Assembly: GCF_039523795.1 (NCBI RefSeq)
Contig: NZ_BAAAFZ010000001.1
Location: 1-49,204 of the forward strand
Source of the DNA: Craurococcus roseus
GTDB taxonomy: Bacteria; Pseudomonadota; Alphaproteobacteria; Acetobacterales; Acetobacteraceae
Reading direction: 5' to 3'
DNA: 49,204 bases
This document shows, one piece after another, positions 17,683 to 26,735 of this stretch (its first letter is position 1; each line of letters begins with the position of its first letter). The notes under the pieces are model-generated. The model did no database searches, was not told the DNA's origin, and worked only from the letters and a program-made list of their open reading frames with translations. Position numbers and translations under genes: made by a program.

Positions 17683-19080
17683 TCACCGCGGCGGCCCGTC
17701 CTGCCGCGGGGGAGGCGGGACCGACACGGCCACGCGCAGGCCGGGGGCGTTGTCCGACAGCTCGATAGCCATCTCGTGCAGGTCGGCCACCGCCTTCGCC
17801 AGCGCAAGGCCGAGACCCGTGCCAAGCGACGACCGCGCCGCGTCCAGGCGGTGGAAGCGGCGGAACACGCGCCCGCGCTCGGCGGCGGGGATGCCTGCGC
17901 CGTCGTCGGCCACCGTGACCACGGCGCCCCCGCCGGGCGCCCCCTCCAGCGCCACCTCGACACGGCCGCCCTCGCGCCCGTGGCGCACCGCGTTCTCGAC
18001 CAGGTTCGCCAGCATCTGCGTCACTAGCTCCCGGTCGCCCCAGGCGGCCACGCCGGGCGCGACCCGCGTTTCCAGGGTTTGCCGGCGCTCTTCGGCGGCG
18101 GGCCCGTACACCTCGGCCACGGCCTCGACGACGCCCGAAAGGTCGAAGCGCTTGAACGAGGCGCGCGCGCCTCCCCCCTCCACCTGGGCGATCCGCAGCA
18201 GCGCCTCGAAGACGCCCAGGATGCGGTCGCACTCCTTGATCGCGTCCCCCACGGCTCTCCGGGCGTCCGTTTCGCGCCCCGATGCCGCCGCTTCCAGCCT
18301 TTGCCGCAAACGCGACAAGGGCGTGCGGAGGTCGTGCGCGATGTCGTCGGTGACTTGCCGCACGGCGGCCATGAGGTCCTGCAGCCGGTCCAGGGTGGCG
18401 TTGATGCGCCCCGCGAGGCGGTCGAACTCGTCCCCGCCGGCGCGCGCCGGGAGGCGGCGGCCGATGTCGCCGGCCTCCACCGCCGCGAGCGCCGCCTCCA
18501 TCGCGGCGGCCCGGCGCGCCACGCCGCGGCCCATCGCGATGCCGCCCAGCAGGCCGAGCAGCAGGGCGGCGCCCCCCACCCAGCCCGCCGCGCCGAGCAG
18601 GCGCGCTTCGAGGTCCCGCACCGGGGCGAGGCCGCGCGCCACCACCAGGAAGGCGCCGTCGGGCAGCCGCGTCCCGAACGCCAGCACCTCCGTTTCCGGC
18701 TGCGGCCCGCCTTGGAGGCGCAGGGTGCTCCAACCCGCGGCGCGCGGCGCTTGGGCGAGGTTGCCGGCCAGGCGCCCGCCGTCCGGCGCGGCCAGCAGGT
18801 AGTACCCCGTGCCGGTGGGGTCGGCCGCCATCCGCGCCTCCACCGAGACGGCGACGGACGGCGCCCCGCCGAGGCGCGCGGCGCGCTGCAGCACGCCCGC
18901 CTCCTGCTCCACATCGGCCGCGAGCTGGCGCGCCGCGAAGCCGATGGTGGCCCACCACGCCACGCCGGACAGCGCCGCCGTGCCGAGCAGCGTCAGCGCG
19001 AGGTGGAGCAGCGTGACGCGGAAGGCCGTTGTGCGCAGCCAACCCGGGCGGCGGCGCCCGCCTTCACCCGCCGGGGGCAC
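17683..19080 (-). CDS. Sensor histidine kinase of OmpR-type two-component system (465 aa)
   Basis: Membrane-bound kinase that should phosphorylate the regulator encoded just upstream. Two transmembrane segments (about residues 18-45 and 163-185) flank a periplasmic domain of about 115 residues. A HAMP linker follows, then the H-box DDIAHDLRTPLSRLRQRLE (His249), N-box NLVENAVRHG, G1 DDGAGIP, F-box FRRFHR and G2 GTGLGLALAK. The GTG start at 19080 overlaps the 3' end of the regulator gene by 17 bases, so the two are co-expressed. A 179-base space separates it from the ZraP-like gene. By position it is the BaeS/CpxA counterpart for the pump operon; the signal is unknown. Confidence 0.93.
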   Translation of the reverse strand: MPPAGEGGRRRPGWLRTTAFRVTLLHLALTLLGTAALSGVAWWATIGFAARQLAADVEQEAGVLQRAARLGGAPSVAVSVEARMAADPTGTGYYLLAAPDGGRLAGNLAQAPRAAGWSTLRLQGGPQPETEVLAFGTRLPDGAFLVVARGLAPVRDLEARLLGAAGWVGGAALLLGLLGGIAMGRGVARRAAAMEAALAAVEAGDIGRRLPARAGGDEFDRLAGRINATLDRLQDLMAAVRQVTDDIAHDLRTPLSRLRQRLEAAASGRETDARRAVGDAIKECDRILGVFEALLRIAQVEGGGARASFKRFDLSGVVEAVAEVYGPAAEERRQTLETRVAPGVAAWGDRELVTQMLANLVENAVRHGREGGRVEVALEGAPGGGAVVTVADDGAGIPAAERGRVFRRFHRLDAARSSLGTGLGLALAKAVADLHEMAIELSDNAPGLRVAVSVPPPPRQDGPPR

Positions 19081-19744
19081 GGATCGCGTAGCCGGCGCCC
19101 CGCACCGTGTGGATGAGCTCGGCGCCGAAGTCCCGGTCCACCTTCGCGCGCAGCCGGCTGATGTGGGTTTCGACCACGCTGGTGCGCGGGTCGAAGTGGA
19201 AGTCCCACACGCCTTCCAGCAGCATGGTGCGGGTCGCCACCTGCCCCGGCCGGCGCATGAGGTATTCGAGCAGCCGGAACTCGCGCGGCTGCAACTCGAT
19301 CCGCTTGCCCGCCCGCGCCACCGTCCGGCGCAGGAGATCCATCTCCAGGTCGCCCACGCGCAGCACCGTCGGCTCGCCCTGCAAGGGCGGGCGTCGGGCG
19401 AGCGCGTTGAGGCGCGCGAGCAGCTCGGCGAAGGCGAAGGGCTTGACGAGGTAGTCGTCGCCGCCGGCTTCCAGCCCCTCCACGCGGTCGCCGACGCCGG
19501 CGCGCGCCGTCAGGAACAAGGCCGGCGTCTTCACCCCCGCCGCGCGGAGCGCGCGCACCAGGCCCAGCCCGTCGAGCTTGGGCAGCATTCGGTCCACCAC
19601 CAAGGCGTCGTAGCCGCCGTCGCTCGCCAGGATCAGGCCCTCCCGCCCGTCGGAAGCCCGGTCGACCAGATGCCCCGCTTCCGTGAGGCCGCGCGCCACG
19701 TAGTCGGCCGTTTCGGCGTCGTCCTCGACCAGCAGTATCCTCAT
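19064..19744 (-). CDS. OmpR-family response regulator (226 aa)
   Basis: Two-domain DNA-binding regulator. The receiver starts MRILLVEDDAETADYVARGL with the acidic pair at residues 8-9, the phospho-acceptor Asp51 in VVDRMLPKLDG, and Lys101 in YLVKPFA. The winged-helix domain has RIELQPREFRLLEYLMRRPGQVATRTMLLEGVWDFHFDPRTSVVETHISRLRAKVD. ATG 19744 is preceded by GGAGGAGG. It is the first gene of the efflux operon, divergent from a DegP-type protease, with a 16-base palindrome in between that may be its own or another regulator's operator. Confidence 0.95.
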   Translation of the reverse strand: MRILLVEDDAETADYVARGLTEAGHLVDRASDGREGLILASDGGYDALVVDRMLPKLDGLGLVRALRAAGVKTPALFLTARAGVGDRVEGLEAGGDDYLVKPFAFAELLARLNALARRPPLQGEPTVLRVGDLEMDLLRRTVARAGKRIELQPREFRLLEYLMRRPGQVATRTMLLEGVWDFHFDPRTSVVETHISRLRAKVDRDFGAELIHTVRGAGYAIRAPGG

Positions 19745-19778
19745 GGTCCTCCTCCCCGGCGGGCGGGCCGGCCCGAAG

Positions 19779-19794
19779 CATACGGATCGGTATG
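19779..19794. promoter_or_regulatory. Palindromic operator candidate CATACGGATCGGTATG
   Basis: CATAC and GTATG arms around a 6-base centre, extended by one further pair (G...C) on each side. It lies in the 137-base gap between the response regulator gene and the divergent degP-like gene, 34 bases upstream of the regulator ATG. A closely related site occurs at 28496-28511; read on the minus strand here, both share GCGG before and TTCG shortly after the palindrome. Confidence 0.55.
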
Positions 19795-19881
19795 CCGCCC
19801 GCGAGGACCCGGTGATCGCCGCGCCCCACATCCCTCGCCGATCCGCCCCTTCCCGGGCGGCGAACAGGAGCGACGACACCC

Positions 19882-21399
19882 ATGCCGCACACCGATCCCG
19901 CAACGCCCGCCGCCGCCAAGCCGCGGACGCGCACGGTCGCCGCCGCGGGCCTGCTCGCGCTGGCCCTCGGCACCACCGCGCTCAGCGTCCTCCCCGGAGG
20001 GAGCACCGCGCAACCCGCCGCGAAAGGGGACAACACCGCCGTCGTGCTGCCGCGCGCGCCGGGCCAGACCGATTTCGCCGACCTCGCCGCGCGCGCGACC
20101 CCGGCCGTGGTGGGCGTGACCGTCGCCGGCCGCGGCCCGTCTTCCGCCGCCCGCGCCGCGGAGGTGCCGCCCGAACTGCGCGGCACGCCCTTGGAGGAGT
20201 TCTTCCGCCGCTTCGGCGGGGGGCAGGGCCAGCAGCCGCCCCGCGGCCGCCCGGCCACGGGCAAGGGCAGCGGCTTCGTCATCGACCCGCAGGGCTTCGT
20301 CGTGACCAACAACCACGTCGTCGGCGGCGCCGAGAAGGTGACGGTGGAGCTTTCCGACGGGCGCGAGCTGCCGGCGCGCGTGGTCGGCACCGACCCGCAG
20401 ACCGACATCGCGCTGCTCAAGGTCGAGGCCGGGGCTCCTTTGCCATACGTCTCCTTCGGCGACAGCGACGGGCTGCGCGTGGGCGAGTGGGTGCTCGCCA
20501 TGGGCAACCCCTTCGGCCTGGGCGGCTCGGCCACCGCCGGCATCGTGTCCGCGCGCGGCCGGCAGATCGGCGCCGGCCCCTACGACGACTTCATCCAGAC
20601 CGACGCGCCCATCAACCCGGGCAACTCGGGCGGCCCGCTGTTCGGCGTGAACGGCGAGGTGATGGGCGTGAACACCGCCATCTTCTCGCCGTCGGGCGGC
20701 AACATCGGCATCGGCTTCGCCGTGCCCTCCAACCTGGCCAAGCGGGTCGTGGCCGACCTGCGTGACGACGGCAAGGTGGAGCGCGGCTGGCTCGGCGTGT
20801 CGCTCCAGCCGCTCGACGCCGAGCTGGCGGCGGCGGTCGGGCTGTCCGAGCCGCGCGGCGCCCTGGTCGCCGGGGTGGAGCCCGGCTCGCCGGCCGCCAA
20901 GGGCGGGCTGAAGGCGGGCGACGTGGTGCTCGAGGCCGGCGGGCGCCCGGTGCGGAACCCCCGCGACCTCGCGTCGGCGGTGGCCGAGGCCAAGCCGGGC
21001 GCGACCCTGCCCCTCGCCGTGTCGCGCGACGGCCGGCGCACCGAGCAGCGGGTCGCCCTCGGCGAGGTGCCCGGCGCGCGCGTGGCGGGCAAGGGCGCCG
21101 GCGAGCAGGCCGGGAAGGGAGCGCTGGGCCTCGCCCTCGCGCCTCGGCCCGACGCGGCGAAGGGCGAAGGGGGCGCGGTGGTCGCGCGCGTGGAGCCGGA
21201 CAGCGTCGCGGAGAAGCGCGGCCTGCAACAGGGCGACGTGGTGGTCCGCGCCGGCGACCGCGACATCGCCGCCCCGGGCGACGTGGCCGAGGCGGTCGAC
21301 GCCGCGCGCAAAGCCGGCCGCTCCAACATCGCGCTGCTGGTCGAACGCGGCGGCGCCCGGCTCTTCGTGGCCCTGCCGCTGGCCGCCACGGCGGGCTGA
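19882..21399 (+). CDS. degP: DegP/HtrA-type periplasmic serine protease (505 aa)
   Basis: Periplasmic Do-family protease/chaperone for misfolded envelope proteins. A signal peptide covers about residues 1-45. The trypsin-like domain has GKGSGFVIDPQGFVVTNNHVV (His145), TDIALLK (Asp175) and NPGNSGGPLF (Ser249), a complete catalytic triad. Two PDZ domains follow, the first at GWLGVSLQPLDAELAAAVGL with GVEPGSPAAKGGLKAGDVVLEAGG, the second near VVARVEPDSVAEKRGLQQGDVVVRAGDRDI. ATG 19882 is preceded by CAGGAGCG. Divergent from the response regulator, as expected for an envelope-stress regulon in which protease and pump share control. Confidence 0.95.
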   Translation: MPHTDPATPAAAKPRTRTVAAAGLLALALGTTALSVLPGGSTAQPAAKGDNTAVVLPRAPGQTDFADLAARATPAVVGVTVAGRGPSSAARAAEVPPELRGTPLEEFFRRFGGGQGQQPPRGRPATGKGSGFVIDPQGFVVTNNHVVGGAEKVTVELSDGRELPARVVGTDPQTDIALLKVEAGAPLPYVSFGDSDGLRVGEWVLAMGNPFGLGGSATAGIVSARGRQIGAGPYDDFIQTDAPINPGNSGGPLFGVNGEVMGVNTAIFSPSGGNIGIGFAVPSNLAKRVVADLRDDGKVERGWLGVSLQPLDAELAAAVGLSEPRGALVAGVEPGSPAAKGGLKAGDVVLEAGGRPVRNPRDLASAVAEAKPGATLPLAVSRDGRRTEQRVALGEVPGARVAGKGAGEQAGKGALGLALAPRPDAAKGEGGAVVARVEPDSVAEKRGLQQGDVVVRAGDRDIAAPGDVAEAVDAARKAGRSNIALLVERGGARLFVALPLAATAG

Positions 21400-21625
21400 C
21401 GACGGCGGCGCGTCGAAGCGGGAGAGGCCGCGCGCGCCGGCCATCCCCGCCCCGCCGCCGGCCGTCCCGCGGCCGGTGGAGGAACTGGCGAAGGGAGCGG
21501 CGGGCGGGGGGAACGGGAGCCCCGAACCGGGTCCTGTGTTTCCGTCTCCGGCGCGGCGGCCGCTACCATGGGCCGCCGCGCGCTCCCGCCTCCACCCCGC
21601 CCTTCCAGAACCGTGGTCCACGATC

Positions 21626-23218
21626 ATGCCTCCGCCTCCGACACGCGAATCCGCGTCGGCGAACGCCGCGGCGCCCTCCGCCGCCGGGATCGAGCCGGAC
21701 GCCGCGCCCGCGCACGCGGCGGAATCCCGGCGAAGCAATGCCGGCCCGCTGGCGCCGCTCCGCGCGCTCAACCTGCGCACCGCGCCGCCGCTGCTGGTCT
21801 ACCTCGTCGCCGGCGCCAGCGGCTTCGCGTCCATCGCCGAAACCTTTTGGGTCCGCGAACGGCTCGGCCTTTCGGCCGCGGACCTGCTCGCGCTGTCCGC
21901 TTGGCTGACCGTGCCCTGGACCTTGAAGATGGTGTTCGGGCACCTCGTGGACACCGTGCCGGTCTTCGGCTCGCGGCGCCGCGTCTACGTGCTCGGGGGC
22001 GCGCTGCTCCACGCGGCGGCCTACCTGGCCCTCGCCGCCGCGGCGGCGGGCCGGACGGGGCCGCTGCCGGTCGAGGCGGTGTACGTCGCCGCGTCGCTCG
22101 CCGCCGTGGTCGGCTTGGTCATCCAGGACAGCGTGGCGGACGCGCTGACGACGGAGGTGGTGGACCGGACGGGCCCGGACGGCGCGCCGCGCGACCCCGC
22201 CACCGTGCAGGCGGAACTCGGCGACGTGCAGGTGCTCGGGCGCGTTTTCACCATGGGCGGCGCGTTCGCGGTGGCCGGCGCGGGCGGCTGGGCGGCGCAG
22301 GCGTTGCCGGTCGAGGCCGTGTTCCTCCTCGCCGCGGCGATCCCCCTGCCTTCGCTCCTCGCCGTCGCCCTGCTGCGCGAAGACGAGACGGCGGCGGCAG
22401 CGGAAGAGGCGCCCGCGGCGCGGCCCGACCCCCGCATCCTCGGCGGCGGCACGGCCTTCGCCGCCGCGCTGCTCGCCCTCGGCGTTCTCGACCCACCGTT
22501 CGCGCCCGAGATCGGCCTCGCGCTCTCGCTCGGCGTGCTGCTCTGGCTGCTCCGGCTCACGGTGGCCGGTGTGCCGCGCGAAACCCGGATCGCCATGGCC
22601 GCCGCCGCCGCGGTGATCTTCGCCTTCCGCGCCGCGCCTCCGCCGGGGCCCGGGCTGCAATGGTGGCAGATCGACGTCCTCGGTTACGACCAGGCGTTCT
22701 TCGGCGTGCTCGCCCAGATCGGCACCGGCCTCGCCATCGCCGGGTCGCTCCTGCTCGGGGGGCGGATCGTGCGGTGGCCGCTCGGCGCGGTGCTGGCGTG
22801 GCTCGCGGTGCTCGGCGCCGCGTTCACGCTGCCGACCATCGGGATGCTGTTCGGCCTGCACCATTGGACCGAGTCCGCCTTCGGCTTCGGGGCGCGGACG
22901 ATCGGGCTGGTGGACACGGTGCTCTCCGCGCCGCTGGCGCAGCTCGGGATGATCCCGATGCTGACGCTGATCGCGCTGCACGCACCGCCGGGGCGGCAGG
23001 CGACCTGGTTCGCGCTCGTCGCCTCGCTGATGAACCTCGCCCTCCAGGCCGGCGCGGTCCTTTCGCGCGGCCTCAACGCCTTGTTCCCGGTCGAACGCGG
23101 CGAGTACGCGCAGTTGCCCGCGCTGGTGGTCTCGGCGACGCTCGCGGGCTTGGCGCTGACGCTGGCCGCCGTCGCGCTCCTCGGGCGGCGCATGCGGCCC
23201 GGGCCCGCCCCGCCTTGA
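21626..23218 (+). CDS. Multi-pass transporter of the BT1/MFS type (530 aa)
   Basis: Integral membrane protein with about 12 hydrophobic segments. The early region ETFWVRERLGLSAADLLALSAWLTVPWTLKMVFGHLVDTVPVFGSRRRVYVLGG resembles the folate-biopterin transporter (BT1) family, where a PW-x-K-x-x-x-G-x-x-x-D-x-x-P motif recurs. The first 45 residues are a non-conserved alanine/proline-rich extension. ATG 21626 was chosen as the start nearest the hydrophobic core; an upstream in-frame start at 21476 would add about 50 residues of low complexity. Substrate unknown; BT1 members carry pteridines, but bacterial members are poorly studied. Confidence 0.75.
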   Translation: MPPPPTRESASANAAAPSAAGIEPDAAPAHAAESRRSNAGPLAPLRALNLRTAPPLLVYLVAGASGFASIAETFWVRERLGLSAADLLALSAWLTVPWTLKMVFGHLVDTVPVFGSRRRVYVLGGALLHAAAYLALAAAAAGRTGPLPVEAVYVAASLAAVVGLVIQDSVADALTTEVVDRTGPDGAPRDPATVQAELGDVQVLGRVFTMGGAFAVAGAGGWAAQALPVEAVFLLAAAIPLPSLLAVALLREDETAAAAEEAPAARPDPRILGGGTAFAAALLALGVLDPPFAPEIGLALSLGVLLWLLRLTVAGVPRETRIAMAAAAAVIFAFRAAPPPGPGLQWWQIDVLGYDQAFFGVLAQIGTGLAIAGSLLLGGRIVRWPLGAVLAWLAVLGAAFTLPTIGMLFGLHHWTESAFGFGARTIGLVDTVLSAPLAQLGMIPMLTLIALHAPPGRQATWFALVASLMNLALQAGAVLSRGLNALFPVERGEYAQLPALVVSATLAGLALTLAAVALLGRRMRPGPAPP

Positions 23219-23284
23219 GAGGCGCCGCCATTGACGCGGCGGGCTCCCGGCAACGAGGATCGTCGGCGGGGAAGGAGGAGCGCC

Positions 23285-24340
23285 ATGGACGCGCCACGCC
23301 TCGCGTTTGCGGTCCCCGGCGTTCCGCGCCGGGCGGCTCTGCCGGGACTCGTGCTCGCCGGGTGCGCGGCGGTTGCTTCGGCCCTCATGCTACTCCCATG
23401 CCGCACCGCCGGCGCCGCGGAAGGCACGGAATGGGCGCTCGCCGGCGAGCCCGTCCCCCGCAAGGAAGCGCTGGAGTTCAGCGGCGCCGCCTGCGCCCCG
23501 GACGGGCGCTGCCTCCTGGTCGGCGACGAAGGCCGCCGCGCGCGGTTCTTCACCATCGAGGAGGCCCCGGGGGAACGGCCGAGGATCGTCATCGGCGCGG
23601 CGGTCGCGCTCGTGCCGGCGGAGGGCGACGGCGAAGCCGATGCGGAAGCGGCCGCGTTCGACCGCGGGCGGTTCTACGTCTTGGGTTCGCACGGCGCCTC
23701 CCGCAGGAAAGGCGACCGCCAACCGTCCCGGTACTCGGCCTACCGCATCGGACCCGACGGCCGGGCGGAGTCGAGCGGCGCCCTGGCGCGGATCGTCGGC
23801 GCCGTCGACGGCATCCGCGAATCGTTCTGCGGCGCCGACGGCCGGCGCCCCTGCCCGACGTTGCGGGACGGCGGCGCCAACATCGAGGGCCTCGCCGTGC
23901 GCGACGGCACGATGCACCTGGGCTTCAGGGCGCCTTCGCCGGGCGGCCAAGCTTTCGTGGTCAGCGTCCCGGAGCAGGCCGTCTTCGGCCAGGCCGCCCC
24001 CTCGACGACGGTGTCCCGCCTCGCCTTGGGCGCCGACCGGCGGGGCCGCGAGCGTGGCATCCGCGATCTCGCCCCCGTGGCCGGCGGCTTCCTCGTCCTC
24101 GCGGGGCCGGCCCTGCCCGAAGGCGACGAGGCCGAAGGCGGGGCGGTGGTCTTCTTCTGGCCGGGGCCGGGCAGCCAAGCCGTCCCCCTCCGGCCGGTCG
24201 GCCTGGAACGGGCAGGTGTCAAACCCGAAGCCCTGCTCGTCCTAGGCGAGGACGCCGCGTCCTACCGGGCGCTGGTCATCCACGACGGCGTCGAGGGCGG
24301 CGCGCCGACCGAGTACAAGGTTGGCAAGCCGCGCGGCTGA
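23285..24340 (+). CDS. DUF3616-like exported protein (351 aa)
   Basis: Begins with a positively charged leader and a long hydrophobic stretch (LVLAGCAAVASALMLLP) ending in TAGAAEGTEW, so it is exported or anchored. The mature part looks like a beta-propeller of the DUF3616 kind: EFSGAACAPDGRCLLVGDEGRRARFF, DAEAAAFDRGRFYVLGSHGASRRKGDRQPSRYSAYRI, and ANIEGLAVRDGTMHLGFRAPSPGGQAFVVSV. GGAAGGAGGAG precedes ATG 23285. It follows the BT1-like gene by 66 bases on the same strand, so an operon is possible, and converges with an MFS gene. Biochemical role unknown. Confidence 0.75.
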   Translation: MDAPRLAFAVPGVPRRAALPGLVLAGCAAVASALMLLPCRTAGAAEGTEWALAGEPVPRKEALEFSGAACAPDGRCLLVGDEGRRARFFTIEEAPGERPRIVIGAAVALVPAEGDGEADAEAAAFDRGRFYVLGSHGASRRKGDRQPSRYSAYRIGPDGRAESSGALARIVGAVDGIRESFCGADGRRPCPTLRDGGANIEGLAVRDGTMHLGFRAPSPGGQAFVVSVPEQAVFGQAAPSTTVSRLALGADRRGRERGIRDLAPVAGGFLVLAGPALPEGDEAEGGAVVFFWPGPGSQAVPLRPVGLERAGVKPEALLVLGEDAASYRALVIHDGVEGGAPTEYKVGKPRG

Positions 24341-24374
24341 ACGTTCGGTCCCGCGGCGTCCTGGCCGGTTCCGC

Positions 24375-25667
24375 TCATCCGGAGCGCCCGGGAACCGGGG
24401 CTTCGACCTCGGCAGGGACGACGTCCGTCGGCGGTCGCGCCGTTTTTCCCTCGCGCAAGTTCCGGGAGCCGTCACCCGCCGCAGGCCGCGTTTCGGGCAT
24501 GGCGAACAGCACCAGCAGCACCGCGAGCAGCCCCGCGCCCGCCAGCGCCACGAACGCCACGCCGGCGCCCAGCCACCCGGCGATCGCCCCCGCGGCGGCG
24601 GTGCTCAGCGTGGCGCCGACGCCCGTTGCCAAGCCGAAAATCCCCATGCACAGGTTGAATCGGTTGGTGCCGCGCGTCAGGTCGGCGGCGATCAGCGGCA
24701 GCAACACGCCGAGCGCTGCGGCGCTGACCCCGTCCAGCGCCTGCACGGCGATCAGCATCCAAGGGTCGGCGACCGCCAGCGGCAGCAGCAGCCCGCGCGC
24801 CGGCAAGGCGCCGAATCCGAGCAACAGGGCGGCGCGCCGGCCCCGCTGCTCGGCCAAGCGCCCCACCCACGGCGAGATCGCCGCGCCCACGAATTGCGGC
24901 ACCACGATCCCGGCGGCGATGACCAGGTTGGCCATGTCGCCGGTGTTCCTGTTCGCCTCGACGCCCGCCAGCGGCAGCATGGCGGCGTTGGACAGGGCGA
25001 ACAGGGCGCAGCAGGCGGCGAAGACCAGCAGCCGCCGGTCGGCGAGCAGGCGCCGGATCTCGCCACGCCCCCCGCCGGTGGACGCCTGCGCCGCTTCGGC
25101 CGGCGGCGCGAGGTCGGCTTGGCGGATCGCGGCGAGCGCCGCCAAGGCCGGCACGCACAGGGCCGCGGTCAACCAGAACACCGCGGCGCCCGAGACGTAG
25201 GTGCCCGCGGCGCCCAGGACGCCGGCGGCGATCCCGTTGCCGATGGCGCGGTAGCGCACGTTGCGGGCGAGCCGCCCGCTCAACCCCCCGCGCCCCACGA
25301 GGGCGAGGCTGATGGCGGCGACCGCCGGGGCGAGCACGCAACTGGCGAAGCCGTGCAGCACTTCGGCGAACAGCACGGGCAGGGTCGCGGGCCACGTCGC
25401 CAGCAGCAAGGCGCTCGCCGCGACCGCGATGAGCGCCGCGAGCGCGGCCAAGCGCTTCCGCGGCGTGGCGTCCACCAGCGCGCCGGCCGGCACTTGGCTC
25501 ACCATGGCCGTGAAGGCCCCCACGCTGAGCGCGAGGCCGATCTCCGCTTGCGTCCATTCCTGGGCGGCCAAGTAGACGGCGACGAACGGCCCGAAACCGG
25601 TCTGCACGTCGGCAACGAAGAAGTTCAGCCAGTCGAGCGCTCGCTGGCTCCGCTTGCTTGGCGCCAC
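24375..25667 (-). CDS. MFS transporter (430 aa)
   Basis: Major facilitator protein with 12 predicted helices. The loop 2-3 signature is partly visible in VPAGALVDATPRKRLAALAAL, and a long central loop (about residues 185-205) separates the two halves. The C-terminal tail of about 35 residues is charged and non-conserved. GTG 25667 was chosen as the start just before SKRSQRALDWLNFFVADVQTGFGPFVAVYLA, the usual beginning of this subfamily. It lies eight bases after the stop of a PRC-barrel gene and is likely in one transcript with it. Substrate not predictable. Confidence 0.85.
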   Translation of the reverse strand: MAPSKRSQRALDWLNFFVADVQTGFGPFVAVYLAAQEWTQAEIGLALSVGAFTAMVSQVPAGALVDATPRKRLAALAALIAVAASALLLATWPATLPVLFAEVLHGFASCVLAPAVAAISLALVGRGGLSGRLARNVRYRAIGNGIAAGVLGAAGTYVSGAAVFWLTAALCVPALAALAAIRQADLAPPAEAAQASTGGGRGEIRRLLADRRLLVFAACCALFALSNAAMLPLAGVEANRNTGDMANLVIAAGIVVPQFVGAAISPWVGRLAEQRGRRAALLLGFGALPARGLLLPLAVADPWMLIAVQALDGVSAAALGVLLPLIAADLTRGTNRFNLCMGIFGLATGVGATLSTAAAGAIAGWLGAGVAFVALAGAGLLAVLLVLFAMPETRPAAGDGSRNLREGKTARPPTDVVPAEVEAPVPGRSG

Positions 25668-25675
25668 GCGCGCGC

Positions 25676-26242
25676 CTACTTCGGGCCGGTGGCGGACGGC
25701 GCGGCGTCCGGGGAGGCGGGGGCGCCGGGAGGCGCCGGCGGGGCGGCGACGACGATCGGTTCGCCGTCCTTGTGGTCCGGAAAGCCCTTCAACTGGTCCC
25801 GCGTCAAACCGAGGGTGATGCCGCTGCCGCCCGGGGTTCCGCCTGGCACGAAGCTCAGCGCCCGCCAAGCCACGGCGACCCTGCGTTTCCCCACCCCCAT
25901 GAAGCCGCCGTAGTCGAGGACGGCGGCGAGCGGGCGGCCCGACCCGTCCACCAGCACGTTGACGACCTGGGCGACGACCTGCCCCGACGGCCCTTTGACG
26001 TCGCGGCCCAGGACGCGGACCGCCGTCCCGTCCGGTATCGACTCGCGCACGGCGGGCGTCACCGCCTCGGTCGCCTCGTCCGCGGAAGGCGCGGCCGGCG
26101 GCGAGAAGACCAGCGCCGAGGCGAGCAGGGCGCAGCGGACCGCGACCGGCCGCCTTTCGCGGCGCCGGCGGGGCCTACGGGGCGTCCCCGCCGTGACGGT
26201 CGTGAAGGAATCGCGCGGCGTGGCATGCTTTGCGGTGCTCAT
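25676..26242 (-). CDS. Exported PRC-barrel protein (188 aa)
   Basis: An arginine-rich N-terminus precedes a hydrophobic signal (ALLASALVFSPPAAPSADEA). A PRC-barrel fold follows: GTAVRVLGRDVKGPSGQVVAQVVNVLVDGSGRPLAAVLDYGGFMGVGKRRVAVAWRALSF. The tail is alanine/proline-rich. PRC barrels occur in ribosome maturation factor RimM and in photosynthetic reaction centres, but exported ones of this kind have no settled role. ATG 26242 has GGGAGGGG before it. It is the first of four exported PRC-barrel genes in the window (others at 27572, 39206 and 41364), all sharing the D/G-x-x-G-x-x-V...GGF-x-G-I/V-G pattern. Confidence 0.85.
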   Translation of the reverse strand: MSTAKHATPRDSFTTVTAGTPRRPRRRRERRPVAVRCALLASALVFSPPAAPSADEATEAVTPAVRESIPDGTAVRVLGRDVKGPSGQVVAQVVNVLVDGSGRPLAAVLDYGGFMGVGKRRVAVAWRALSFVPGGTPGGSGITLGLTRDQLKGFPDHKDGEPIVVAAPPAPPGAPASPDAAPSATGPK

Positions 26243-26735
26243 CGGCCCCTCCCGTTCATCGCAGCCGGGCAACCGTCGATGAACAAGCGCGGAGCCAAGT
26301 CGTTCCTGACGGGCGCCGCAGGCGATCGGTGCGGAAGGCTCCGCAGAGCCGGCCGAGCGGGAACGGTCGGTTGGCGCGGAAGGCCCCATCACCGCATCGG
26401 CGCCGGCGGAGAAGGACGGACGCGCGTCCTGCTTCACGGCGCCTACCGGCAGGCGCCGTGCTGGCGGCCGAGCCGCGGGTGGCGGGCCGCTGAACGGAGG
26501 CCGGGCGCTGCGGCGCGGGCGGCGCGCCTCAATCCGACGGGCGCAGCTTTACGACACCCGCGCCGCCCTGAGCTGGCGGCGGGGCGCCCACGGGCGCCGA
26601 AACGGTTGCATAGGTGGTGACCGTAGCTGCGACGCGCCTCCCTGTCCCTCATCTCCTCTGGTCCGGGCAGCGGGCGCCGTGGCGTGATCGTGGCGCCCGG
26701 GCCGGCCTTGGCGGTCACGGTTCAGGAGAGGAGCG
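26243..26735. other. Intergenic region between divergent PRC-barrel and RGYxxGR-motif genes
   Basis: About 490 bases with no supportable gene. It contains two inverted repeats: ACGGCGCCT-6 bases-AGGCGCCGT (26436-26459) and GGCGCCC-AC-GGGCGCC (26583-26598). Both promoters should be here. Confidence 0.45.
26436..26459. repeat. Inverted repeat, 9-bp arms, 6-base loop
   Basis: Perfect 9-base arms able to form a stable hairpin in DNA or in transcripts from either strand. No T tract follows. It lies nearly 200 bases from the PRC-barrel start, so it could be a leader structure or an operator. Confidence 0.45.

Noticed and set aside
21568..25200. 1210-codon open frame on the plus strand across three genes
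   Set aside because: Runs out of frame through a transporter, the DUF3616 gene and antisense to an MFS gene; no recognisable motif.
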